12,004 bases of DNA from positions 1-12,004 of the forward strand of contig UQYH01000073.1 in NCBI GenBank assembly GCA_900545185.1, given 5' to 3'. This document shows, one piece after another, positions 5,833-12,004 of the stretch. The translations under genes and the position numbers were made by a program. This stretch comes from an uncultured Eubacteriales bacterium. Its GTDB lineage: Bacteria; Bacillota; Clostridia; UBA1381; UBA9506. Below the pieces are notes generated by a model. It made no database searches. It saw only the letters and a program-made list of their open reading frames with translations, and was not told the DNA's origin. Every line of letters starts with the position of its first letter. Positions within the stretch are counted from its first letter, which is position 1.

Positions 5833-6361
5833 TTAACAGTTCGTTGGTTTTTAAAATACCCATAACCGTTTTGGCATCTTCCACTTCGTTGTTCATTATC
5901 ATGTCCATCAGCTTTGTAAACGGAATGGTATCCAGCTCTAAAAATTCGTCAGGGTCAAGTTTTGCCGTCCCTGCCGATAAGTCTCTGGCCAGGTAAATAT
6001 GAATCCATTCTCTGCAAAAACCGGGCGAAAGCATAAATTTGCCCAAATAATCATACCGTCCGGCCGAGAGTCCCGTTTCTTCGTGCAGCTCACGCACACA
6101 GCAGTCAAACGGATCTTCGTCCGCATCCAGTTTTCCGGCCGGAATTTCCATAATGACCTTGCCGAAGGGATGCCGGTATTGCCGTTCAACATAAACCTCG
6201 CCGCGGTCGTTCAGCGCCACAATGGCAACACCGCCGGGATGCTCCACAACCTCACGCGTGGCATTGTTTCCGTTTGGCAGGCGCACCGTATCGCGCCGCA
6301 CGGTTATAATTTTCCCCTTAAAAATTTGTTCACTGCTAACGGTTTCTTCATTCAAATTCAT
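5819..6361 (-). CDS. Nudix hydrolase, ADP-ribose pyrophosphatase-like
   Basis: Probable cytoplasmic pyrophosphatase hydrolysing ADP-ribose or a related nucleoside diphosphate derivative to AMP plus a sugar phosphate. The complete Nudix box GX5EX7REUXEEXGU is present at residues 76-98 (G76, E82, R90, E91, E94, E95, G97), preceded by EIPAGKLDA, typical of the ADP-ribose pyrophosphatase subgroup (NudF type). Length is 180 aa, normal for the family. The start is ATG 6359-6361 with AAAGGAG 9 bases upstream. The first 14 bases overlap the end of trmD, so translational coupling is likely. Exact substrate is inferred from the subgroup pattern only; other NDP-sugars are possible. A weak terminator and then rnpB follow. 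Confidence 0.9.
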   Translation of the reverse strand: MNLNEETVSSEQIFKGKIITVRRDTVRLPNGNNATREVVEHPGGVAIVALNDRGEVYVERQYRHPFGKVIMEIPAGKLDADEDPFDCCVRELHEETGLSAGRYDYLGKFMLSPGFCREWIHIYLARDLSAGTAKLDPDEFLELDTIPFTKLMDMIMNNEVEDAKTVMGILKTNELLKKEA

Positions 6362-7109
6362 GCTGCTGTTCTCCTTTCAGCTCTTGTATCACACTTTCTG
6401 CCAGTTGACGTTCCTCCTCTGAAAGCTCGGCCTTTTGCAAAAGCTCCGGTCTTTTACGGCACGTGCGCCTGATGGATTCTTCACGCCGCCATTTGTTAAT
6501 ATTTTCGTGATGCCCCGAAAGCAGAACTTCGGGCACCTCACGGTTTAAAAAAACAGGTGGACGCGTATATTGCGGATATTCCAGCAGGCCGTTATAAAGG
6601 GATTCTTCACTGTATGCCTCTTCGGACGGAAGAACGCCGGGGATCATTCTGGCTACTGCGTCAATCACGGCAAGCGCCGGTATTTCGCCGCCGGTAAGCA
6701 CATAATCGCCGATGGATAATTCTTCATCCACAATTTCCTCCAGCACGCGTTCATCAACGCCTTCATAGTGACCGCACAAAAAAACAAGGTGCGGCTCCTG
6801 TGCCAGTTCCTCTGCAATTTTTTGATTGAAAACTCTCCCCTGCGGCGACATATAAATCACGCGCGGCCGTACAGTTGCCGTCTCTAAAACAGACTGATAA
6901 GCACGATAAATCGGCTCGGCCTGCATCACCATACCCATACCGCCGCCGTAAGGCGCATCATCCACGCGATTATGCTTGTTTTGCGCAAAATCACGTATAT
7001 TGGTGTACCGAATATCCAAAATGCCGCCTTTTATTGCGCGGCCAGTAATGCTTTCCTCCAAAACCGCTTGCAGCATTGGAGGAAACAGTGTCAAACAATC
7101 AATTCGCAT
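6348..7109 (-). CDS. trmD: tRNA (guanine37-N1)-methyltransferase
   Basis: Methylates G37 next to the anticodon of certain tRNAs with S-adenosylmethionine, preventing +1 frameshifting. A SPOUT-class homodimer with a trefoil-knot SAM site. Visible motifs: MRIDCLTLFP at the N-terminus, VDDAPYGGGMGMVM (about 50-62), GHYEGVDERV (113-122) and SIGDYVLTGGE (132-142) forming the knot and cofactor pocket, then GLLEYPQYTRPPVF and VLLSGHHENINKWR in the tRNA-binding C-terminal part. Length is 253 aa from the chosen ATG (7107-7109), which has GAGG 9 bases upstream and gives the canonical MRID start. In-frame upstream TTG (7136) and ATG (7124) are less likely. It lies 27 bases after rimM, the standard pairing, and overlaps the Nudix gene by 14 bases. 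Confidence 0.97.
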   Translation of the reverse strand: MRIDCLTLFPPMLQAVLEESITGRAIKGGILDIRYTNIRDFAQNKHNRVDDAPYGGGMGMVMQAEPIYRAYQSVLETATVRPRVIYMSPQGRVFNQKIAEELAQEPHLVFLCGHYEGVDERVLEEIVDEELSIGDYVLTGGEIPALAVIDAVARMIPGVLPSEEAYSEESLYNGLLEYPQYTRPPVFLNREVPEVLLSGHHENINKWRREESIRRTCRKRPELLQKAELSEEERQLAESVIQELKGEQQHEFE

Positions 7110-7136
7110 ATGTCTCAACCTCATGTTATGTATCAA

Positions 7137-7640
7137 TCAGGCTTCATCCAGCAATCCGTCCGGCACGGCAACACGCATATAGCCTTCCTGTATGTTAATT
7201 TCCTGCACAACCTGCGAAATTGCCGGTAAATAAATCGGCCTGCGGCCTTCTGCACGCACTTCGTATACATCGTTGGCTCCTGTCGGGAACACATCGGTAA
7301 TGCGCCCCAACTCCCTATCATCCGCAAGTACGCGCAGCCCGATCAAGTCGGCAATATAGTATCGTCCCTCCGGGAGAGAGTCGGATTTTTCAACATATAG
7401 GGTGCAGCCCTTAAAAGCTTCGGCCGTTTTCATATCATGAATTTCTTCTGCCTGAATAATGGCACAATTTTTATGAATCCGTACCTGCCCGGCATGCAGC
7501 GTCAGAACCTGCCCGTCTTTTTTATAATAAAACAGGCGAATATCCGTCAGCGCGTCCAAGCTGTCTGTCCAGGGATTCAGCTTAATTTCGCCGCGAATAC
7601 CGTGTGTGTTAACAATTTCACCGATTTCTATTAAATTCAT
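7137..7640 (-). CDS. rimM: Ribosome maturation factor RimM
   Basis: Assists assembly of the 30S subunit head by binding ribosomal protein S19 and helping 16S rRNA fold. 167 aa, the usual size. The N-terminal RimM domain begins MNLIEIGEIVNTHGIRGEIK with the characteristic HGIRGE motif at residues 13-18. A C-terminal PRC-barrel-like domain starts at about residue 94 (YYIADLIGLRVLADDRELG, then ITDVFPTGANDVYEV). The start is ATG 7638-7640 with GGAGG 7 bases upstream; an upstream in-frame extension to 7679 has no similarity and is rejected. It is followed directly by trmD. The usual upstream partner rpsP is absent; clpX and a terminator lie there instead. Confidence 0.95.
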   Translation of the reverse strand: MNLIEIGEIVNTHGIRGEIKLNPWTDSLDALTDIRLFYYKKDGQVLTLHAGQVRIHKNCAIIQAEEIHDMKTAEAFKGCTLYVEKSDSLPEGRYYIADLIGLRVLADDRELGRITDVFPTGANDVYEVRAEGRRPIYLPAISQVVQEINIQEGYMRVAVPDGLLDEA

Positions 7641-7664
7641 GCGTATACCTCCGTTACACGGGAC

Positions 7665-7680
7665 ATTGTATGCGTACAAT
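7665..7680. promoter_or_regulatory. Near-palindrome upstream of rimM (possible operator or -10 region)
   Basis: ATTGTA-TGCG-TACAAT, a 6-bp inverted repeat around 4 bases, lies between the clpX terminator and the rimM ribosome binding site. On the minus strand its left arm (7665-7670) reads TACAAT, a plausible -10, but no good -35 lies at 16-18 bases because that spot is the terminator stem. It may be a promoter needing an activator, an operator, or chance. Confidence 0.3.
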
Positions 7681-7684
7681 ACGT

Positions 7685-7711
7685 AAAACAGGGGCGGTTT
7701 AAAACCGCCCC
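7685..7711 (-). terminator. Intrinsic terminator after clpX
   Basis: On the minus strand GGGGCGG pairs with CCGCCCC (7705-7711 with 7691-7697), extendable by A-T pairs into the loop, and is followed by TGTTTT. It begins 22 bases after the clpX stop and separates the tig-clpP-clpX unit from rimM. Confidence 0.75.
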
Positions 7712-7733
7712 GTTATTTGAGTTGCCCGTTATT

Positions 7734-9008
7734 TTACGAGACTGATTTATCCATTGCCGCCGCGTTATCCGCCGCCGCTTCGCGGTAGACGAGTTCGGGC
7801 TTTGACGCATTGTTAATGCAATCCGCCGTAACAATGCACTTGACTACGTTTTTCTCCGAAGGCAATGCATACATGGTATCCAAAAAGGCTTCTTCCATAA
7901 TCGAACGCAAGCCTCTGGCGCCTGTTTTACGCTCCAATGCTTTTTTTGCAATGGCGCTGACGGCTTCATCCGTTACCTCAAGCTTCACGCCGTCTAATTC
8001 AAACAGTTTTGTATACTGTTTTAAAAGCGCATTTTTAGGCTCTTTAATAATGTTAATCAGTGCCTTTTCATCCAGCAAATCCAACGTGGTAAGCACCGGC
8101 AAACGGCCGATTAATTCGGGAATCAAGCCGAATTTCAACAAATCCTGCGGCTCCAGTAACGACAATATCTTACCGATATCCCGACTGTTTTTCGAGAGCA
8201 CCTCGCCGCCGAAGCCCAATGTTTTTGTACCGGTTCGGCGTTCGATAATCTTCTCTATGCCTTCAAAAGCACCGCCGCAGATGAACAGGATATTGGTCGT
8301 ATCGATCTGCAAAAATTCCTGATGCGGATGCTTACGGCCGCCGGTGGGCGGCACGGAAGCAATGGTGCCTTCCAGAATTTTAAGCAGCGCCTGCTGCACA
8401 CCTTCACCGCTTACATCACGCGTAATGGAGGTGTTTTCGGACTTACGGGTAATTTTATCGATTTCGTCAATATAAATAATACCCCTTTGCGCTTCTTCAA
8501 TCGAACCATCGGCCGCCTGAATCAGCTTCAGCAAAATATTTTCAACATCTTCACCAACGTAGCCGGCCTCGGTTAAGGTCGTTGCGTCTGCAATGGCGAA
8601 GGGAACATTTAATATTTTTGCAAGAGTTTGCGCCAGCAGTGTTTTACCGGAACCGGTAGGCCCTAACAGTAAAATGTTAGATTTTTGAATGTCTACATCG
8701 CCGGACTGCTGCTGATTTTCAATACGTTTATAGTGGTTATACACCGCCACAGCCAGTGTTTTTTTGGCGTTGTCCTGGCCGATGACATATTGATCCAGCC
8801 GTTCCTTAATCTCCTTGGGTTTGGGAAGGCCGGAAAGATTTACATCAGCATCTGCAAAATCAAAATTATGACCCATATAGCGGTTACACATAGCTATACA
8901 TTCGTTGCAAATGTTCACATTCGGTCCTTTAAAAAGCTTAAGAACCTGGCTTTCGTATAAACCGCAAAAATTGCAGCGCGGCTCATTTTTGCTACCTTTA
9001 CCTGCCAA
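7734..9008 (-). CDS. clpX: ATP-dependent Clp protease ATP-binding subunit ClpX
   Basis: AAA+ hexameric unfoldase that recognises tagged substrates, unfolds them and feeds them to ClpP. About 424 aa. Visible: N-terminal four-cysteine zinc-binding domain (Cys12, Cys15, Cys34, Cys37); Walker A GPTGSGKT (116-123); pore loop GYVG (149-152); Walker B IIYIDEID (177-184); RKH pore loop (GGRKHPHQE); a ClpP-docking loop LGF in place of IGF (264-266); arginine-containing GARGLRS (sensor 2 region). The start is placed at TTG (9006-9008) with GAGAGG 8 bases upstream; the alternative GTG three codons earlier (9015-9017) overlaps that Shine-Dalgarno. It follows clpP by 33 bases and ends at a strong terminator. 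Unlike many Firmicutes loci, lon does not follow. Confidence 0.97.
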   Translation of the reverse strand: MAGKGSKNEPRCNFCGLYESQVLKLFKGPNVNICNECIAMCNRYMGHNFDFADADVNLSGLPKPKEIKERLDQYVIGQDNAKKTLAVAVYNHYKRIENQQQSGDVDIQKSNILLLGPTGSGKTLLAQTLAKILNVPFAIADATTLTEAGYVGEDVENILLKLIQAADGSIEEAQRGIIYIDEIDKITRKSENTSITRDVSGEGVQQALLKILEGTIASVPPTGGRKHPHQEFLQIDTTNILFICGGAFEGIEKIIERRTGTKTLGFGGEVLSKNSRDIGKILSLLEPQDLLKFGLIPELIGRLPVLTTLDLLDEKALINIIKEPKNALLKQYTKLFELDGVKLEVTDEAVSAIAKKALERKTGARGLRSIMEEAFLDTMYALPSEKNVVKCIVTADCINNASKPELVYREAAADNAAAMDKSVS

Positions 9009-9022
9009 AGTACGCACCTCTC
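9006..9022 (-). promoter_or_regulatory. Ribosome binding site deciding a TTG start for clpX
   Basis: GAGAGG (9017-9022), 8 bases, TTG (9006-9008). The in-frame GTG at 9015-9017 starts within this Shine-Dalgarno and is too close to use it. ClpX proteins normally have only about 10-15 residues before the first zinc cysteine, which fits the TTG start (Cys12). Confidence 0.7.
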
Positions 9023-9041
9023 TTAATTGATTTCACTCTGC

Positions 9042-9623
9042 TTATCTTGAAGCGATAACCTTGTCAACCAAGCCGTATTCCATAGCTTCCTGTGCTGTCA
9101 TGAAATTATCACGTTCCGTATCTCTTTCAATGACGTCAAGCGGCTTGCCGGTTCTTTCGCTCAAAATTTTATTTAAAGTCTCTTTAATCTTAATAATTCT
9201 GTCCGCATGGATTTTAATATCCGTCGCCTGTCCCTGCATACCGCCGAGGGGCTGATGGATCATGATTTCGCTGTTAGGCAGCGCAAAACGCTTGCCCTTT
9301 GCGCCGGAGGCCAGCAAAAACGCACCCATACTGGCAGCCATACCGATACAAATGGTTGACACATCGCACTTTATGTATTGCATTGTGTCATAAATAGCCA
9401 TACCGCTGGTGATAGAGCCGCCGGGGCTGTTAATGTAAAATTGAATATCCTTATCGGGATCTTCACCTTCCAAAAACAGCATCTGCGCTACAATCAGGCT
9501 GGCTGTTACATCATTCACTTCTTCGGAAAGAAAAATAATTCTGTCCTTTAAAAGTCTTGAAAAAATGTCATACGAACGTTCTCCGCGGTTGGTTTGTTCA
9601 ACAACAACAGGTACTAAGCTCAT
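9042..9623 (-). CDS. clpP: ATP-dependent Clp protease proteolytic subunit ClpP
   Basis: Serine protease forming a double-heptamer chamber that degrades polypeptides delivered by ClpX or other Clp ATPases. 193 aa, normal length with little or no propeptide. The catalytic triad is complete: Ser98 in GMAASMGA, His123 in MIHQPLGG, Asp172 in RDTERDNFM. The oligomerisation and substrate-binding signature FYINSPGGSITSGMAIYD is at about 62-79. The start is ATG 9621-9623, sharing an ATGA overlap with the tig stop codon. Its GGAGG Shine-Dalgarno lies 7 bases upstream, inside the last codons of tig, so translation is probably coupled to tig. clpX follows, making the partner chaperone in the same transcript. 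Confidence 0.98.
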   Translation of the reverse strand: MSLVPVVVEQTNRGERSYDIFSRLLKDRIIFLSEEVNDVTASLIVAQMLFLEGEDPDKDIQFYINSPGGSITSGMAIYDTMQYIKCDVSTICIGMAASMGAFLLASGAKGKRFALPNSEIMIHQPLGGMQGQATDIKIHADRIIKIKETLNKILSERTGKPLDVIERDTERDNFMTAQEAMEYGLVDKVIASR

Positions 9624-11032
9624 TCATCTACCTCCGCTTTTTCAGCCTTTTCTGCTTTTTTAGTCTCTGTCTTTTTCTTTGTCGTCGTTTTGCTTGCCGA
9701 CTTTGTGGTTTTGGATGCGGTAGACTTGGAAGCGGTCTTTTTCGGCTTTGCCCATTTTGCATTTTCTACCAAAAATGCAACCGCCTTCTCCATTTTCATG
9801 TCATCCTTTAAGTTTTCGGCTTCGTTGCCCTGGAACATGGATTTCAGCTTATCGGCTTCCATGTGATAAGCTTCGGCCATTTCCTTAATCTTCTCGTCCA
9901 GCATCTCATCGGTAATTTCAAAGTTTTCGGCTTTTACAATTGCCTCTAAAATCAAATTAGCCTTTACTTGCTTTTCAGCATTGGGACGCATCATTTCCTT
10001 AAACTGGTCAATTGTGCTGCCCATGTAAGAAAGGTACTGCTCAAAGCTCAGTCCCTGCTGTGCCATGCGCATGTTGTTTTCACGGATAATACCATCCACA
10101 CGATTATCAATCATGCAATCCGGCACGTCAATCTCCGTATCTGCAACCAGCTTATCCACAACAGCGTTTTCGCGCTCTTGCTTTTCGGTTTTGGCTGCCT
10201 GCTCTTCCAGTTTTGCCCGAATATCGGCTTTTAATGCATCCAAAGTATCAAATTCGCTGATATCCTTTGCAAATTCATCATCCAGCTCAGGCAGTTCTTT
10301 ATATTGTATGCCGTTTACCTTAACTTTGAACACTGCCGGCTTGCCCTTTAAATCTTCGGCATGGTATTCATCGGGGAAGCTTACGTTTACATCAAACTCG
10401 TCACCGATGTTTTTGCCGATAATCTGCTCCTCAAAACCGGGAATAAACTGGCCGCTGCCGATGGTCAGGTCATAATTTTCACCCTTACCGCCGGGGAAAG
10501 CCGCATCGTCAACAAAGCCTTCAAAATTAATGTTGGCAATATCACCCTCTTTAACGGGACGATCCTCAACCGTAACCAAACGTGCATTGCGTTCACGCTT
10601 TTGAGCTAGGTCGCTTTCTACGTCCTCATCGGTAACAGTATGTACAATTTCATCCAGTTTAATACCTTTATATTCACCCAATGTAAATTCCGGCTTAACG
10701 GTTACACTGATTGCCATAACCAAATCCTTACCGGCACCGATTTCTTTTACGTCCAGCTTGGGTACGTCAACCGGCTCTAAAGCCAGTTCTTTAATGGCTG
10801 CTTCATACTCGGCAGGAAAAACAAAATCTATAGCATCATCATAAAAAATAGCTTCGCCGTATGTTTTTTCAATCAGCTTTCTGGGAGCCTTGCCCTTTCT
10901 GAAGCCGGGCAGCGTGATCTTTTTAACGTTCTTTTTAAACGAACGATCAAGAGCCTCACCAAAGGCATCTGCCGAAACGGTCATCGTAAATTCAACGGTG
11001 TTCTTTTCCTTTTTGTCTAATACACTACTCAT
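9620..11032 (-). CDS. tig: Trigger factor (ribosome-associated chaperone and prolyl isomerase)
   Basis: Binds near the ribosomal exit tunnel and shields nascent chains, with peptidyl-prolyl cis-trans isomerase activity. 470 aa. The ribosome-binding N-terminal domain carries the signature loop GFRKGKAP (43-50). An FKBP-type isomerase domain lies around 155-245 (PVKEGDIANINFEGFVDD, IGSGQFIPGFEEQIIG). The helical C-terminal chaperone arms follow. The normal family end is reached near residue 428. After that comes an unusual 42-residue tail rich in Lys, Ala, Thr and Ser (14 Lys), ending in KAEKAEKAEVDE. The start is ATG 11030-11032 with AGGAGG about 11 bases upstream. First gene of the tig-clpP-clpX operon; its stop overlaps the clpP start. 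Confidence 0.97.
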   Translation of the reverse strand: MSSVLDKKEKNTVEFTMTVSADAFGEALDRSFKKNVKKITLPGFRKGKAPRKLIEKTYGEAIFYDDAIDFVFPAEYEAAIKELALEPVDVPKLDVKEIGAGKDLVMAISVTVKPEFTLGEYKGIKLDEIVHTVTDEDVESDLAQKRERNARLVTVEDRPVKEGDIANINFEGFVDDAAFPGGKGENYDLTIGSGQFIPGFEEQIIGKNIGDEFDVNVSFPDEYHAEDLKGKPAVFKVKVNGIQYKELPELDDEFAKDISEFDTLDALKADIRAKLEEQAAKTEKQERENAVVDKLVADTEIDVPDCMIDNRVDGIIRENNMRMAQQGLSFEQYLSYMGSTIDQFKEMMRPNAEKQVKANLILEAIVKAENFEITDEMLDEKIKEMAEAYHMEADKLKSMFQGNEAENLKDDMKMEKAVAFLVENAKWAKPKKTASKSTASKTTKSASKTTTKKKTETKKAEKAEKAEVDE

Positions 11033-11112
11033 CTTTCTTTCGTCCTCCTACTATTTCCTCAAATTGGCTACTCAAGGCGCCGAGGCGTGGCTATTTTTAC
11101 CCACTTCAACAC

Positions 11113-11142
11113 ATTATACCATAAACCTGTACCGTTTTTCAA
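11113..11142 (-). promoter_or_regulatory. Promoter of the tig-clpP-clpX operon
   Basis: TTGAAA (11137-11142), 18-base spacer, perfect TATAAT (11113-11118) with an extended -10 (TGGTATAAT). The transcription start is expected near 11106, leaving a leader of about 74 bases. I see no CtsR- or CIRCE-type heat-shock operator near it. The remaining gap to 11199 is AT-rich with only weak hairpins. Confidence 0.8.
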
Positions 11143-11199
11143 TAGAAAAATTTAAATAATTTGTGAAAAATTAAATTTCTGCTGTCTTTACACGAAAAA

Positions 11200-12004
11200 T
11201 CACCATTTTCCGTCCTCGCCGAAGCCGTAGGAAAAGACAATTTCAAGCTCGTCACTTGCGGCCAAATCATGCGGCGTTACCAGCCAGCTGCCGTCCGAAT
11301 CCAGCGAAACGCCTGCCTGATAATACGCCTGCCACACAAGATGGGCGCACTGCGTGCCGTTGACTTGATCGTTTAATGCTTTATTTTTTTGCAAAAGGCC
11401 TGTCAAAAGCTGATACGGAACGCCCAAAAGCTTTTCACGGGCAAAGGTAACCGCCCGGTCAACCGTCTCCTGCGCGGCATATTTGGGGCGCAGAATCAAA
11501 AGTGACGGATACGAAAGCCACCCCTCAATACCGAACAAATCCGAATTCGTTCCGATCAGCATAGATTCAGCAATGACACCTGCCTCCGGATTCATCACCA
11601 GTGCCGCATGGCCATGGCGGTAAAAAAGCGTTTTGGTCGATTTGGTAATCAGAATATCTCCTGCATGCAGCGGCGGCAGGACAAGGCTTTGCGGCTCGCC
11701 TTCCCCATTCGTTAAAAGCTCGGATGTCGTAATGGGGAAAAAGAGAAAACGCCGATGGTATTCCATAGGACTTGTCAGCTGATTTTGAAATTTTTGCAGT
11801 TCACTTATCAAATTTTCTGCGCTGTCCGCCTGTGCTTTTAAATCGTCTATCGCGGCGCGGCCCAAGCCTGTTTGCAAAAACAAAAGCCGATAATCGGCAG
11901 GCGAAAGCACGGTTTTTTGCGCCGCAAAAGATAAATCAGCCGGTTTCCGTTTCACCGGTCTTACGGCGCAGTGCCAGTCATGCACATACAGCCCGATGGC
12001 AAGC
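11200..12004 (-). CDS. YiiX/NlpC-P60-like permuted papain-fold cysteine hydrolase (N-terminus missing)
   Basis: Probable cysteine amidase or peptidase of the circularly permuted papain-like superfamily (YiiX/YaeF type). The permuted order His before Cys is visible: AGDILITKSTKTLFYRHGHAALV holds the candidate catalytic His (residue 132 of the visible part), VIAES a conserved-looking Glu (146), and GTQCAHLVWQAYYQAG the candidate nucleophile Cys (219). The segment before the domain (about 45-75) is a short helix rich in Asp/Glu/Gln/Leu. The reading frame stays open to the window edge, starting LAIGLYVHDW, so the true start lies outside; this hydrophobic stretch may be the end of a membrane anchor or signal peptide. 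A GTG at 11983-11985 is in frame but has no good Shine-Dalgarno. Substrate unknown: cell-wall peptides or lipid amides are possible. About 60 bases separate its stop from the tig promoter; no clear terminator is seen. Confidence 0.8.
   Translation of the reverse strand, partial: LAIGLYVHDWHCAVRPVKRKPADLSFAAQKTVLSPADYRLLFLQTGLGRAAIDDLKAQADSAENLISELQKFQNQLTSPMEYHRRFLFFPITTSELLTNGEGEPQSLVLPPLHAGDILITKSTKTLFYRHGHAALVMNPEAGVIAESMLIGTNSDLFGIEGWLSYPSLLILRPKYAAQETVDRAVTFAREKLLGVPYQLLTGLLQKNKALNDQVNGTQCAHLVWQAYYQAGVSLDSDGSWLVTPHDLAASDELEIVFSYGFGEDGKW

Noticed and set aside
7110..7136. Longer trmD start (TTG or ATG upstream)
   Set aside because: Family N-terminus is MRID..., present at the ATG 7107-7109, which has a suitable Shine-Dalgarno.
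7810..8322. 170-codon plus-strand ORF opposite clpX
   Set aside because: Ser/Phe-rich antisense shadow of a highly conserved gene; long shadows are expected opposite biased codons.
11143..11199. AT-rich inverted repeats downstream of the YiiX-like gene as a terminator
   Set aside because: Stems are almost purely A-T, imperfect, and not clearly followed by a U-tract; too weak to call.
1..12004. CRISPR array, insertion sequence, prophage or defence system
   Set aside because: No direct repeats with spacers, transposase, integrase or defence-type genes are visible; gene content is uniformly core housekeeping.

Overview
This window looks like conserved housekeeping chromosome from a Gram-positive anaerobe of the class Clostridia (Firmicutes/Bacillota). 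Evidence: a single-chain (alpha2) glycyl-tRNA synthetase very close to the Bacillus/Clostridium type; an HPr with both His15 and a regulatory Ser46; strong GGAGG-like ribosome binding sites; near-consensus TTGACA/TATAAT promoters; and an RNase P RNA that reads as the ancestral type A rather than the Bacillus type B. I cannot name a genus. Every gene I can support is on the minus strand, so transcription runs from high to low coordinates. No mobile element, CRISPR array, tRNA or rRNA is visible, and no stretch over about 200 bases lacks a gene.

From the right edge, in transcription order. (1) 11200-12004: a permuted papain-like (YiiX/NlpC-P60-type) cysteine hydrolase, N-terminus cut off by the window. 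(2) 7734-11032: tig-clpP-clpX, a nascent-chain folding and protein-degradation operon with its own promoter (11113-11142) and a GC-rich terminator (7691-7711). (3) 5819-7640: rimM-trmD-Nudix hydrolase, i.e. 16S maturation, tRNA m1G37 methylation and an ADP-ribose-pyrophosphatase-like enzyme whose start overlaps the end of trmD. (4) 5429-5769: rnpB, with a promoter that predicts its 5' end well. (5) 3934-5328: glyS on its own promoter with a very short leader. (6) 3477-3752: HPr on a consensus promoter, followed by an intrinsic terminator only 16 bases before the uvrC start. (7) 1555-3414: uvrC. (8) 157-1493: plsX-acpP, phospholipid/fatty-acid synthesis, with a promoter overlapping the uvrC stop and a hairpin after acpP. 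The last 156 bases hold two strong hairpins and probably the ribosome binding site and start codon of a next gene.

The gene content is ordinary and I do not see a new defence or biosynthetic system. The points worth a second look concern control and small deviations: a terminator wedged between HPr and uvrC with an SOS-box-like sequence in the leader; two genes (plsX, clpX) apparently starting at TTG with a decoy GTG inside the Shine-Dalgarno; a lysine-rich histone-H1-like tail on trigger factor; an RNase P RNA loop that seems to lack the GGU motif; rimM-trmD detached from rpsP/rplS; a glyS without room for a T-box; and a hairpin downstream of acpP that coincides exactly with a 10-codon reading frame.
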